Source: Chloroflexota bacterium
Lineage (GTDB): Bacteria > Chloroflexota > Anaerolineae > Anaerolineales > JACQED01
NCBI GenBank assembly: GCA_016200785.1
Contig: JACQED010000005.1
Span: 1-19,486, forward strand
Reading direction: 5' to 3'
Length of the DNA stretch: 19,486 bases
Each line of letters begins with the position of its first letter. Position 1 is the first letter of the stretch. The position numbers were made by a program, and so were the translations under genes. This document shows positions 6,114-13,974 of this stretch, in pieces. The notes beneath the pieces are model-generated. The model saw only the letters and a list, made by a program, of their open reading frames with translations. It did not search any database and had not been told where the DNA came from.

Positions 6114-7266
6114 CCCTCGTCGCGCTGTGCTCTGTTCACTGCCGGCGATCCTCGCGCTTTTGAACTTCGCCTGCGCCAACGCGCCACCGGCCCCCGCTAC
6201 ACCGAACCCGCCCACAGGAGAGTCCCCGAGGCCAGTCGCGCCTCAATCATCGGCGACGCCGAAACCGCAGTCAACCCTTCCCTCGATTCCCGCCGAAAGG
6301 CGCGCGCGGCTGGCCCAAGTGTCGCGCTGGCTGTACCTTCTCGACGTCAATCTGCCGCCAGCGTCGGTGGATCAGATTGCCGCCTCCACGTACGACCTGG
6401 TCGTGCTCGACTTCATCCCCTCCGACGTGGACAATACCGATTATCCGATGGCAAGTGTCGTCGCGCGGCTCCACAATGCACCCCATCCCAAAATGGTCAT
6501 CGCCTACGTTGACATCGGCCAGGCCGAGGACTATCGCACCTACTGGCAAACCGCCTGGCGCGTCGGCAGCCCCGAATGGATCACCGGCGACGATCCCGAC
6601 GGATGGGCTGGCAACTTTCCCGTCGCCTTCTGGCGCGAAGAGTGGCGGCAAATCTGGCTGGGCGGCGATGGGCTCTTGAAAAACATTCTCGACGCGGGCT
6701 TCGACGGCGTTTATCTCGATTGGGTCGAGGCCTACTCCGACCCGAACGTGGTCGCCGTGGCTGAACGCGATGGCGTTGATCCGCTGGCCGAGATGGTTCG
6801 CTGGGTGAGCGACATCGCCGCCTTTGGCCGCACCCGCCAGCCCGGATTCGTGGTTATTGCCCAAAACGCCGCCGAACTTGTCGAATACGACGAGTATTTG
6901 AATGTCGTTGACGCGATCTCACAAGAACAAATCTGGTTCGACGGCGCGTCGGACAACGACCCGCCGGGCGATTGCCCTTTGCCTCGCACCGACGCCGAGG
7001 TGGACACGGAGGCTTACGCGCAGAGCCTCTCTCCCAAATGCCGCGACCAGTACGAGCAGTATCCCGACAGCACCCTGCATGTCAGCAGTGAGTCTTATCT
7101 CCGTAATCTGACGCTGGCTCGCGACAAGGGTAAGCCCATCTTCACGGTGGATTACGCGCTCCAGCCGGAGAACGTCGCCTGGGTCTACGAGACCTCGCGC
7201 TCGCTCGGCTTCGTGCCGTTCGTGAGCGAACGCCAGTTGAGCCTCTATCTGCCGCCCGTGCCGTGA
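6082..7266 (+). CDS. secreted GH114/TM1410-type putative glycoside hydrolase
   Basis: A 394-residue exported protein. The start at 6082 has GGAGG at 6070-6074 and gives a clean signal peptide (NPRRAVLCSLPAILALLNFAC) with a possible, not canonical, lipobox cysteine at 31. A Pro/Thr linker follows. The catalytic-type domain (about 75-394) has strand motifs of the MJ1477/TM1410 and GH114 endo-alpha-1,4-polygalactosaminidase-like TIM barrels: RWLYLLDVNLP, YDLVVLDFIPSD, VIAYVDIGQAEDYR (Asp144), PEWI, and GFDGVYLDWVEAY with Asp213 and Glu216. GKPIFTVDYAL and a C-terminal GFVPFVSERQLS complete it. The family cleaves galactosaminogalactan-type polymers; substrate here is unknown. An upstream in-frame GTG at 5908 would add 58 non-homologous residues and was rejected. 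A broken lipoprotein gene follows 44 bases later. Confidence 0.82.
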   Translation: MTNQPPGWSLNPRRAVLCSLPAILALLNFACANAPPAPATPNPPTGESPRPVAPQSSATPKPQSTLPSIPAERRARLAQVSRWLYLLDVNLPPASVDQIAASTYDLVVLDFIPSDVDNTDYPMASVVARLHNAPHPKMVIAYVDIGQAEDYRTYWQTAWRVGSPEWITGDDPDGWAGNFPVAFWREEWRQIWLGGDGLLKNILDAGFDGVYLDWVEAYSDPNVVAVAERDGVDPLAEMVRWVSDIAAFGRTRQPGFVVIAQNAAELVEYDEYLNVVDAISQEQIWFDGASDNDPPGDCPLPRTDAEVDTEAYAQSLSPKCRDQYEQYPDSTLHVSSESYLRNLTLARDKGKPIFTVDYALQPENVAWVYETSRSLGFVPFVSERQLSLYLPPVP

Positions 7267-7310
7267 GATTCCGCCTAACCGTTCGGTTCAACGCGGCTAG
7301 GGGTTTGACC

Positions 7311-7642
7311 ATGAAAAGACGCCTGTCAATCGCCGTCGCCGTGGGATTCGCGATCGTTGCCTGTGGCGGCTTGCCGCAACCGGCGAACAATCACGTCCCG
7401 CCTTCCGCCGATTCGATCACCGCCTCGCCACTGTCGGCCGCTTTGACCAGCCCCACCGGCACGCCGGCCGCGCCGACTTCGAGGCAACGGGCATCGTCTT
7501 GCACGACGAAGACATTTACGCCGCGTTTCAATCCGACGAGGCGGTCTATCACGACGACGCAGAGGACTACATGACCAACGAGCCGACAATCACGATGAAT
7601 GGGGTGGGGGTCGCGTTTATGACGTGGTATATCACCCCCTGA
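7311..7642 (+). pseudogene. lipoprotein gene interrupted by a frameshift
   Basis: The first part, from the ATG at 7311 (AGGGG at 7299-7303), reads MKRRLSIAVAVGFAIVACGG, a canonical lipoprotein signal with lipobox IVAC, followed by a Ser/Pro/Ala/Thr linker. In that frame the sequence turns into low-quality Arg/Thr residues after about 7474. From 7475 another frame gives a plausible protein tail, DFEATGIVLHDEDIYAAFQS, EAVYHDDAEDYMTNEPTITM and a closing MTWYITP before TGA at 7640-7642. The switch needs a net single-base deletion (or two-base insertion) near 7474. I cannot name the domain. It may be a genuine pseudogene or a sequencing or assembly error in one base. Confidence 0.6.
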
Positions 7643-7661
7643 CTCGCCGCGCCCTTCCCCG

Positions 7662-7678
7662 TGTGCTATAATCCTCGC
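7662..7678 (+). promoter_or_regulatory. promoter of the coiled-coil/nuclease-fold gene
   Basis: TGTGCTATAATCCTCGC contains a perfect TATAAT (7667-7672) with TGC in front. The same 17 bases recur exactly upstream of secA at 8462-8478. Transcription would start near 7679, giving a leader of about 80 bases that begins with a hairpin. No good -35 hexamer is visible. Confidence 0.7.
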
Positions 7679-7682
7679 GCAG

Positions 7683-7740
7683 AGTCGTCGCAATAGCTGG
7701 ATGAGGACAACCCGCTATCTTGTGAAGACCAGCGACGACT
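7683..7740 (+). promoter_or_regulatory. structured 5' leader hairpin
   Basis: AGTCGTCGC (7683-7691) pairs perfectly with GCGACGACT (7732-7740). Inside it ATAGC (7693-7697) pairs with GCTAT (7714-7718), making a two-step stem. It starts within a few bases of the predicted transcription start and ends seven bases before the GAGAGGA ribosome site (7747-7753). It could stabilise the mRNA or control translation. I do not recognise it as a known riboswitch. Confidence 0.45.
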
Positions 7741-7759
7741 TGGCACGAGAGGAATGACC

Positions 7760-8422
7760 ATGTTAACGACTGAAGAAAGAGTAGACCGGCTGGAAGACCT
7801 CATGGCGCAAGTCAACATGGCGATTCTGCGCCTCGAGCATGCCGCCGAAGAGGCAAACGCCCGGGCGGAGAAGGACCGCAAGGAAGCGAACGCTAGGGCG
7901 GAGAGGGACCGCAAGGAAGCGAACGCTAGGGCGGAGAGGGACCGCGACGAGGCCAAAGCCGAACGCCGCGAACTGGCTCGCCAATTGGGCGATATCTCGA
8001 ACCGCCTCGGCACCATTGTGGAGGACATCATCGCCCCCAGCCTCCGCCGCATGGTGCAGGCCGAACTGGACTGCGGCAAACTCGAGACTTTCGGATATCG
8101 GCTGGAGAGGTGGCATCCAGTGACCAACCAACGGCGCGAGTTCGACGTCATCGCGGCGGGATCGAAAGCCGTGCTGTTCAACCAGACGAAGGCGACGGTG
8201 CGGCCGGAGTACGCCGGAGAGTTTGTGGAATTCTTGAAGAGCCGCGAGTTCTTCGTCTTCTTCCCGGAATACAGAGACAAGCCGCTCATCCCCGTTTTTT
8301 CGTCGCTATACTTGCCTGACGACATTGTCACCTATCTCACCAAGCAGGGCATTTATGCCGTTGCGATGGGCGACGAAACTATGCAAGTGCTGAACTTGGA
8401 ACAGGTGCGCGCCAATCGCTAG
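7760..8422 (+). CDS. coiled-coil protein with a degenerate PD-(D/E)XK-like domain
   Basis: A 220-residue protein. Residues 5-75 form a long coiled coil (ERVDRLEDLMAQVNMAILRL, then 11-residue repeats EANARAERDRK). The remainder resembles the restriction-endonuclease-like fold seen in coiled-coil proteins of Chloroflexota and Cyanobacteria: IVEDIIAPSLRRM, then REFDVIA with the motif-II Asp, and AVLFNQTKATVRPEYAGEFV where the usual E-x-K or NETK stands. Here the expected Glu is Gln, so catalysis is doubtful. The start at 7760 was chosen because GAGAGGA (7747-7753) is six bases upstream; the ATG at 7754 touches that site. The gene is monocistronic, between a promoter with a hairpin leader and the secA promoter. 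Function unknown; a DNA-binding or inactive nuclease role is inference. Confidence 0.75.
   Translation: MLTTEERVDRLEDLMAQVNMAILRLEHAAEEANARAEKDRKEANARAERDRKEANARAERDRDEAKAERRELARQLGDISNRLGTIVEDIIAPSLRRMVQAELDCGKLETFGYRLERWHPVTNQRREFDVIAAGSKAVLFNQTKATVRPEYAGEFVEFLKSREFFVFFPEYRDKPLIPVFSSLYLPDDIVTYLTKQGIYAVAMGDETMQVLNLEQVRANR
7878..7943 (+). repeat. 33-bp direct repeat within the coiled coil, two exact copies
   Basis: The units 7878-7910 and 7911-7943 are identical 33-base copies. A diverged third unit precedes them (7850-7877, GAGGCAAACGCCCGGGCGGA). Each encodes 11 residues (RKEANARAERD) in phase with the coiled coil, so unit gain or loss would change coil length without breaking the frame. 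Confidence 0.9.
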
Positions 8423-8461
8423 AGTTTCGCGCTGACTCCAACTACCCCTCTCCCTCTCCCC

Positions 8462-8478
8462 TGTGCTATAATCCTCGC
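8462..8478 (+). promoter_or_regulatory. promoter of secA
   Basis: TGTGCTATAATCCTCGC has a perfect extended -10 (TATAAT 8467-8472) and is identical over 17 bases to the promoter at 7662-7678. A pyrimidine-rich tract (CTCCCTCTCCCC) precedes it. The start point would be near 8479, giving a leader of about 29 bases to the secA ATG. Confidence 0.7.
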
Positions 8479-8507
8479 CTGATCTTACCAAAAGGACTCG
8501 GTGAGGA

Positions 8508-11500
8508 ATGCTTCCCCTTCTAAAGAAACTCGGCGGCGACCCGCATAAGAAAGATATTCGCCGTTACTCGGAAGTCGTCGAGCAAATCAACGCACTCGAA
8601 ACACAGCTTGCCGAGCTATCGGACGAAGCTCTGCGCCAGAAGACCGACGAGTTCCGCGCGCAGATCGCCGATGAGCTGGACGGCGTTGACGATCCCAAAG
8701 AACGCAAAGAGATCGAGCAAGCCGCCGTCACTGAATTTCTGCCGCAAGCCTTCGCCGCCGTGCGCGAGGCCTCTAAGCGGACAATCGGCCAGCGCCATTA
8801 CGACGTTCAACTCATCGGCGGCATGGTTCTGCACGAAGGCCGGATCGCCGAGATGCGCACCGGCGAGGGCAAGACGCTCGTCGCCACCCTCCCGCTCTAC
8901 CTCAACGCCCTTCTCGGCAAAGGCGTCCACCTCATCACCGTCAACGACTACTTAGCCCGTCGCGACGCGCGCTGGATGGGGCCCATCTACCACGCGCTCG
9001 GCATGTCGGTCGGCATCTTGCAGGAAGCGGCACGGAGCGAAGGTGGCCGCAAGGCGCTGATCTTCGATCCCGAAAAGGAAGCGGCGCGCGAAGAGGAATT
9101 GCACCTGCGGATCGTCGATCGCGCCGAGGCCTATCGTGCCGACATCACTTACGGCACGAACCACGAATTCGGCTTCGACTACCTGCGCGACAACATGGCT
9201 TTTCGGCTGGAAGAGCGCGTCCAGCGCGGGCGTTACTACGCCATCGTCGACGAAGTGGACAACATTCTCGTCGACGAAGCCCGCACCCCGCTCATCATCT
9301 CCGGCCCGGCGCCGGACGACCCGGCGGTCTACTACCAAATGGCGACCGCCGTGCGCCAACTGACCAAAGAAGACTTCGAGATCGACGAGCGAGGCCGGAG
9401 CATCGCCCTCACCGAGCAGGGCTACGATCACATCGAAAAGATTCTCGGCCAGCCCTTGCGCGACCCGGACAACCCGGAGGCCGTTACCCCCGAACAGGCC
9501 AAACTGATCGGCAACCTCGAGCAGGCTCTGCGCGCTGAGTTCATCTTCAGGAAAAACAAGGATTACCTCGTCGAGGCCGGGCACGTGATCATCGTGGACG
9601 AATTCACTGGCCGCAAGATGGCGGGCCGCCGCTGGTCGGACGGTCTGCATCAGGCGGTCGAGGCCAAAGAGGGCCTGCGCGTCGAGCAAGACAACATCAC
9701 CTACGCCACGATCACTCTGCAAAACTACTTCCGCCTCTATGACAAACTCGCCGGCATGTCAGGCACGGCGGTCACCGAGTCCGAAGAGTTCGACAAGATA
9801 TACAAACTCGGCGTCTTGCCGATCCCGACCAACATTGAATACCAGGCGATGCGCCCGAACGCGGAACTGGTCGAGGTCAAGCGGCGCGAAGACGGCTTCG
9901 AGTACGGTGTCTTCGTTCGCAAGAGCGATCCGCAGACCGACCTGTTCCATCGCCGCAAGGATTACCCCGACGTAGTCTTCCGCACCGAAGAAGCCAAACT
10001 GCGCGCCATCGGCGAAGAGATCCTCGCGCGCCACAGCCTCGGCCAGCCGATCCTCGCCGGGACGACCTCGGTCGAGTTATCCGAACGCCTCTCCGCCCGT
10101 CTGCGCCCGGAGCCGCTTCGCAAACTCGCGCTCATCATTCTCCTTCGCGAAGCCTACTTCGCGGCCAACCCCGGCTCGGACGACGGCAGACTGATCGAGC
10201 CGCTTCAGCCCTTGAACAAGAACATCAACGAGCTAAGCCCGGCCGACTTCCGCCCTCTGGCGAAGGAACTCGGTATCAACCCCAACCCGCAGGTCCCGGA
10301 GAACATCGCGCGGCTGGCGACGATACTGCGGATTACCGAGGATGAACTCTCTCGATCTGAACCTCGATCGGCAGCCGGCAACCCCGCAGAGCGGGGCGCA
10401 AGCAGTCCGCAATCGGCAATGCGCCGCCTCGCCGAAGTCCTGCAGTCCGGCATTCCCCACAACGTCCTCAACGCCAAGAAGCACGACGAGGAGTCGCGCA
10501 TCATCGCCGACGCCGGGAGGCTGGGCGCGGTGACGATCGCCACCAATATGGCCGGGCGCGGCGTGGATATCAAGCTCGGCGGCGAGCTGGCCGACGAGAT
10601 CATCATTTCCGTCAGCCGCGTCTTGAAGAAGAACGGCTACGCCGATCCGTACGACATGACGCCCGAAGAGCAGTTGGCCGCCCTGGAGAAACTCAACCCG
10701 GCCGACTACGGCATCTACGAGGCCGAAGTCAACTTCTTCCGCAACCAGATGGCCGACATGGTGCGAGTGAAAGAATTCGGCGGCCTGCACGTCGTCGGCT
10801 CCGAGCGGCACGAGGCGCGGCGCATTGACAACCAACTGCGCGGGCGCGCCGCGCGTCAGGGCGACCCCGGCTCTTCGCGCTTCTACCTCTCGCTCGAAGA
10901 CGAATTGATGAGTCGCTTCGGCGGCTCCAACGTGTCGGGCCTGATGGAGCGGCTGAAGATCGACGACTCCGTGCCGATTGCCGCCAACATCGTCTCCAGA
11001 GTCATCGAGCAGTCACAGTCGCGCGTCGAGGGCTACAACTTCGACATCCGCAAGCACCTGCTCGAATACGACGACGTGCTGAACGAACAGCGCAACAAGA
11101 TCTACCAACAGCGCGATCGCATCTTCACCAAAGACGATCTGGCCGAAGACCTCGACGAGATGCTCGTCGCCGAGATCGGGCGGCGCGTTGACCTCACCAC
11201 CGCCGACGAAGACGGCCTGTGGCGCTTGCTGGAGTGGACCGAGCAGACTCAGCCGCCCCTCGCCGAAGGCGGCGAATTGTTCCCGTCGTACACCGTCGAA
11301 ATCCTCTTGCGCGATCTGAGCGAGCCGGGCGACGTCCCGACGGCCAAAGCCGCCATCCTCCGCCTGGCGCAGGAGTCCCTCCAGGCCGAGAAGCAACACC
11401 TTGACAAATTGGCCGATATGCTGATCGACCGAGGCGAAGAGCGCGCCGAGGCCACGGCCAAAGAACGCCGCGAACGCGCCGAAACCGCGATGGAGGGCGT

Positions 11501-12764
11501 CGAACTCGAAGCGGAAGAATCGGGCAAACCGGTTGAGGCGCGCGCGCTGGTCAAGGCCGCGAGCGATTCGATCGGCATTCAGATCCCGCCGCCCAACGGC
11601 CGCGGCCTCGATCTGCGTTCGCTCAAGCGCACCCTCGCGGATTTCGCCGAATCCACCGCTGGCCTGAACGCCGCCGCGCACGTCATCGCCGGCATCGAGC
11701 GTCGCACCGGCCTTCAGTTGAAAATCGGCCAACTCTCGATGGAGGTGGACTGGGCCGATCTGCGCCGCCAGATCTCCGGCGCGCTTGAGTCGGCGCGCGC
11801 CGCCCGCGCCGGGCGCCACCTGGCCGAGATCGGCCGCGAACTCGACGAGCATCTCAGTCGTGTCAATGGCGGGCGGCCGGGCCGAAGCCTGCTCGCCCGA
11901 GTGCTGATCGAGATCGCCTGGGGCAGGCAGACGATCGTCGATCGCCGCACGCACCGCACCGTCACCGTCCGCACTCAGCGTCTCCCGCTGATCTTCCTCG
12001 CCGCCGACAAGACCGCTGACGAGGATCCGGAGTCACTCAAGGCCGACCTGCTCGAGCACTTCCACGGCGCGCTGGCGATGCAGAGGCGGAGTTGGGGTGA
12101 AGCCGAATTGCGGCGCGTGGCCACCCAGCCGATGAACGCGCTCGATCCGGAGACTCGCACAGGCCTGCGCCGCGTTCTCGACGACGAGCATTTCAACTCA
12201 ATGGCCGAGACGCCGGTGGGATCGCTCGACGGCGCGACTCTCGCGGAAGTGCGCGACGAATTGGGCCGCCAACTTTCCAATGGCCTCCACCGCCAGTTGA
12301 TGTTGCAGGTCAGCGGCCAATTGTGGATTGACTACCTCACCGCCGTCGAGGGCCTGCGCACCTCGGTCGGGCTGGAGGCCTACGCTCAGCGCGACCCGCT
12401 CATTCAATACAAGAGCCGGGCCTACGACCTCTTCCAGGAATTGATCGTGAACATGCGCGCCGGGGTGGTGAGCCGCCTCTTTACGTATCGCCCGCGCGAT
12501 CTCTCGACCGTGCAGGCGGAGGTGGATACTGCGCGCGCGGCCAGCCTCCCGGCGCAGGCGCGAACCGTCGGGCGCAACGATCCGTGCTGGTGCGGCTCGG
12601 GCAAAAAATTCAAGAATTGTCATGGGAGATCGTCTTCCGGCGAACCCGCTCCGGGGCGCGAGACCGTCGCCGCACAGGCTGCCGGCGCGGGCACGGCGGT
12701 TGCCGTCGCCGAATCGGCCGGTATGTCGAAGAGCGCCAAGCGGCGAAAGCACAGGCAGCGCTAG
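8508..12764 (+). CDS. secA: preprotein translocase ATPase SecA, unusually long (1418 aa)
   Basis: SecA drives secretory preproteins through SecYEG by ATP hydrolysis. Conserved parts are IGQRHYDVQLIGGMVLHEG, Walker A MRTGEGKT (116-123), the crosslinking-domain start TYGTNHEFGFDYLRDNMAF, DEVDNILVDEAR (248-259), the DEFTGRKMAGRRWSDGLHQA segment, LAGMSGTAVTE, TTSVELSERL (519-528), IATNMAGRGVDIKLGG and GSERHEARRIDNQLRGRAAR. The C-terminus has a SEC-C metal-binding motif (CWC, Cys1360 and Cys1362, then Cys1371-His1372) and a basic tail. Typical SecA has about 800-950 residues. The excess lies in two places: about 110 residues at 533-643 in NBD2, and a helical-scaffold/wing region of about 385 residues (880-1264), charged and partly coiled coil, before MLQVSGQLWIDYL. 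Start: ATG with AAAAGGA at 8490-8496. Frame is intact throughout, so it is probably functional. Confidence 0.95.
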   Translation: MLPLLKKLGGDPHKKDIRRYSEVVEQINALETQLAELSDEALRQKTDEFRAQIADELDGVDDPKERKEIEQAAVTEFLPQAFAAVREASKRTIGQRHYDVQLIGGMVLHEGRIAEMRTGEGKTLVATLPLYLNALLGKGVHLITVNDYLARRDARWMGPIYHALGMSVGILQEAARSEGGRKALIFDPEKEAAREEELHLRIVDRAEAYRADITYGTNHEFGFDYLRDNMAFRLEERVQRGRYYAIVDEVDNILVDEARTPLIISGPAPDDPAVYYQMATAVRQLTKEDFEIDERGRSIALTEQGYDHIEKILGQPLRDPDNPEAVTPEQAKLIGNLEQALRAEFIFRKNKDYLVEAGHVIIVDEFTGRKMAGRRWSDGLHQAVEAKEGLRVEQDNITYATITLQNYFRLYDKLAGMSGTAVTESEEFDKIYKLGVLPIPTNIEYQAMRPNAELVEVKRREDGFEYGVFVRKSDPQTDLFHRRKDYPDVVFRTEEAKLRAIGEEILARHSLGQPILAGTTSVELSERLSARLRPEPLRKLALIILLREAYFAANPGSDDGRLIEPLQPLNKNINELSPADFRPLAKELGINPNPQVPENIARLATILRITEDELSRSEPRSAAGNPAERGASSPQSAMRRLAEVLQSGIPHNVLNAKKHDEESRIIADAGRLGAVTIATNMAGRGVDIKLGGELADEIIISVSRVLKKNGYADPYDMTPEEQLAALEKLNPADYGIYEAEVNFFRNQMADMVRVKEFGGLHVVGSERHEARRIDNQLRGRAARQGDPGSSRFYLSLEDELMSRFGGSNVSGLMERLKIDDSVPIAANIVSRVIEQSQSRVEGYNFDIRKHLLEYDDVLNEQRNKIYQQRDRIFTKDDLAEDLDEMLVAEIGRRVDLTTADEDGLWRLLEWTEQTQPPLAEGGELFPSYTVEILLRDLSEPGDVPTAKAAILRLAQESLQAEKQHLDKLADMLIDRGEERAEATAKERRERAETAMEGVELEAEESGKPVEARALVKAASDSIGIQIPPPNGRGLDLRSLKRTLADFAESTAGLNAAAHVIAGIERRTGLQLKIGQLSMEVDWADLRRQISGALESARAARAGRHLAEIGRELDEHLSRVNGGRPGRSLLARVLIEIAWGRQTIVDRRTHRTVTVRTQRLPLIFLAADKTADEDPESLKADLLEHFHGALAMQRRSWGEAELRRVATQPMNALDPETRTGLRRVLDDEHFNSMAETPVGSLDGATLAEVRDELGRQLSNGLHRQLMLQVSGQLWIDYLTAVEGLRTSVGLEAYAQRDPLIQYKSRAYDLFQELIVNMRAGVVSRLFTYRPRDLSTVQAEVDTARAASLPAQARTVGRNDPCWCGSGKKFKNCHGRSSSGEPAPGRETVAAQAAGAGTAVAVAESAGMSKSAKRRKHRQR

Positions 12765-12788
12765 CGACGACCGCGCCGGTCGTCGCTA
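12762..12788 (+). terminator. perfect 11-bp hairpin at the secA stop, possible weak terminator
   Basis: TAGCGACGACC (12762-12772) and GGTCGTCGCTA (12778-12788) pair perfectly around GCGCC; the left arm includes the secA TAG. No T-run follows (AGAGGTGTGT), so it is not a standard Rho-independent terminator and may only protect or separate the mRNA from the next gene. Its core GCGACGAC/GTCGTCGC also forms the stem at 7683-7740. Confidence 0.5.
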
Positions 12789-12809
12789 AGAGGTGTGTGA
12801 GGAGATCCC

Positions 12810-13196
12810 ATGAGCGGGCAGTCAACCGTTTTCCACTTGGCCGGTCGCACGATCGCCGAAATGGATCAGGAACTCCTTGCGTTCCTCAAAGCCAAAGTCA
12901 ACACATTCATCAAGTGGGATCTCGTCCGGTTCTTTCACGAGAATCCGCACACCAGCGACACGGCCGAGAACATCGCGCGTTACGCGGGGCGCGAGGCGAC
13001 CGCCATCGCCGCCGAACTCGCCGACCTGGCCGAGAGCGGCATCCTGGTTTCTCATCCGCTGGGCAACCTGCCGATCTACTCGCTGACGGGCGACGCGCGC
13101 ACACTCGACCTGATTGCTCGTTTCGTCGCCGCCTGCGACGACCGGCAGTTCCGCGTCGCGGCCATCCACTACATCATTCGCTCGAACAAACGCTGA
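12810..13196 (+). CDS. winged helix-turn-helix protein of the KaiC-like cluster
   Basis: A 128-residue soluble protein. Residues 36-93 look like a winged helix: KWDLVRFFHENPHTSDTAEN, IARYAGREATAIAAELADLA (recognition region), ESGILVSHPLGNLPIYSLT as the wing. Helical segments lie on each side: MDQELLAFLKAKVNTFIKW and LDLIARFVAACDDRQFRVAA. GAGGAG (12799-12804) supports the ATG. The next gene, a KaiC-like ATPase, begins ten bases after its stop. A transcription regulator of this cluster, or an adaptor that binds the ATPase, would fit; both are inference. No close named family was recognised. Confidence 0.72.
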   Translation: MSGQSTVFHLAGRTIAEMDQELLAFLKAKVNTFIKWDLVRFFHENPHTSDTAENIARYAGREATAIAAELADLAESGILVSHPLGNLPIYSLTGDARTLDLIARFVAACDDRQFRVAAIHYIIRSNKR

Positions 13197-13206
13197 GAGG
13201 CCGAAC

Positions 13207-13974
13207 GTGAACCGAGTCCGCACCGGCATCCAGGGATACGACGACATGCTCGGCGGGGGCTATCTGCCGCAGACGGCGAATCTCGTCGAGGGTGCGCCGG
13301 GCACCGGCAAGACAACGCTGGGTATGCAGTTCATTTACAACGGTGTCGCGCAATTCGACGAGCCGGGCCTGATCCTCACCTTCGAGGAGTTCCCCCAACA
13401 GTATTACAGCGATGCGGCCTCGTTTGGCTGGAACTTTCGCGCTTTGGAACAATCCGGTAAACTGCGCGTGGTGCTCACCAGCCCCGAAGTGTCGCTGAGC
13501 GACCTGCGGCAGGTCGGTGGCCGGATCGAAACAATGGCTCGCGAGGTAGGGGCGCGGCGGGTGCTGGTCGACAGCCTGTCGCACTTCGAGCGACTCGCGC
13601 CCGACCCACTGGCTCTGCGCGAGTCGGTCTACACGTTCATCAATGCCCTCAAACGCGAAGGGCTGACGCTCGTCTTGACCCGTGAAAGCACGGCTCTGCT
13701 CGGCGACGCGGGAACGGGCGAAGGCGAAGAAGACATCGCCTTCGTCGTGGACTCTTACACGCTCATGCGCTACGTCGAGATCGAGTCGGCAGTTCGCAAA
13801 GCCATGCTCGTTCTCAAGGTCCGCGGCAGCGAGCATGCGCGCGACATCCGCCAGTTCGAGGTGACCGGTCGCGGCCTCGAAGTGCAGGCGCGATTCGAGG
13901 GGCGCGAAGGCATCATGTCCGGCAGTCCGAGGCGCATGGCTGAGGCGTTCGATCAGGCTTTCGTTCACAAATGA
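13207..13974 (+). CDS. single-domain KaiC/RecA-like ATPase
   Basis: A 255-residue ATPase of the KaiC (RadA/RecA-superfamily) type. It starts NRVRTGIQGYDDMLGGGYLP, the usual KaiC-domain opening, then Walker A EGAPGTGKTT (Lys35, Thr36), the paired glutamates of LTFEEFPQQYY (60-61), Walker B RRVLVDSLSHFE (Asp122) and KVRGSEHARDIRQFEVTGRG near the end, matching the KaiC R-G-S-x-H pattern. Cyanobacterial KaiC has two such domains; this has one and no visible CII phosphorylation tail, so a clock function is not implied. Single-domain homologues are thought to act in signalling. The GTG start has GAGAGG six bases upstream; the frame could be extended upstream only through the preceding gene. Its TGA overlaps the next ATG. 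Confidence 0.87.
   Translation: MNRVRTGIQGYDDMLGGGYLPQTANLVEGAPGTGKTTLGMQFIYNGVAQFDEPGLILTFEEFPQQYYSDAASFGWNFRALEQSGKLRVVLTSPEVSLSDLRQVGGRIETMAREVGARRVLVDSLSHFERLAPDPLALRESVYTFINALKREGLTLVLTRESTALLGDAGTGEGEEDIAFVVDSYTLMRYVEIESAVRKAMLVLKVRGSEHARDIRQFEVTGRGLEVQARFEGREGIMSGSPRRMAEAFDQAFVHK

Noticed and set aside
11013..11954. A 313-codon minus-strand frame opposite secA
   Set aside because: It is antisense to an intact secA frame and shows only composition-driven residues, no ribosome site and no motif.
13207..13974. Circadian clock KaiC
   Set aside because: It has only one ATPase domain, and neither KaiA nor KaiB is nearby, so a clock role is not supported.
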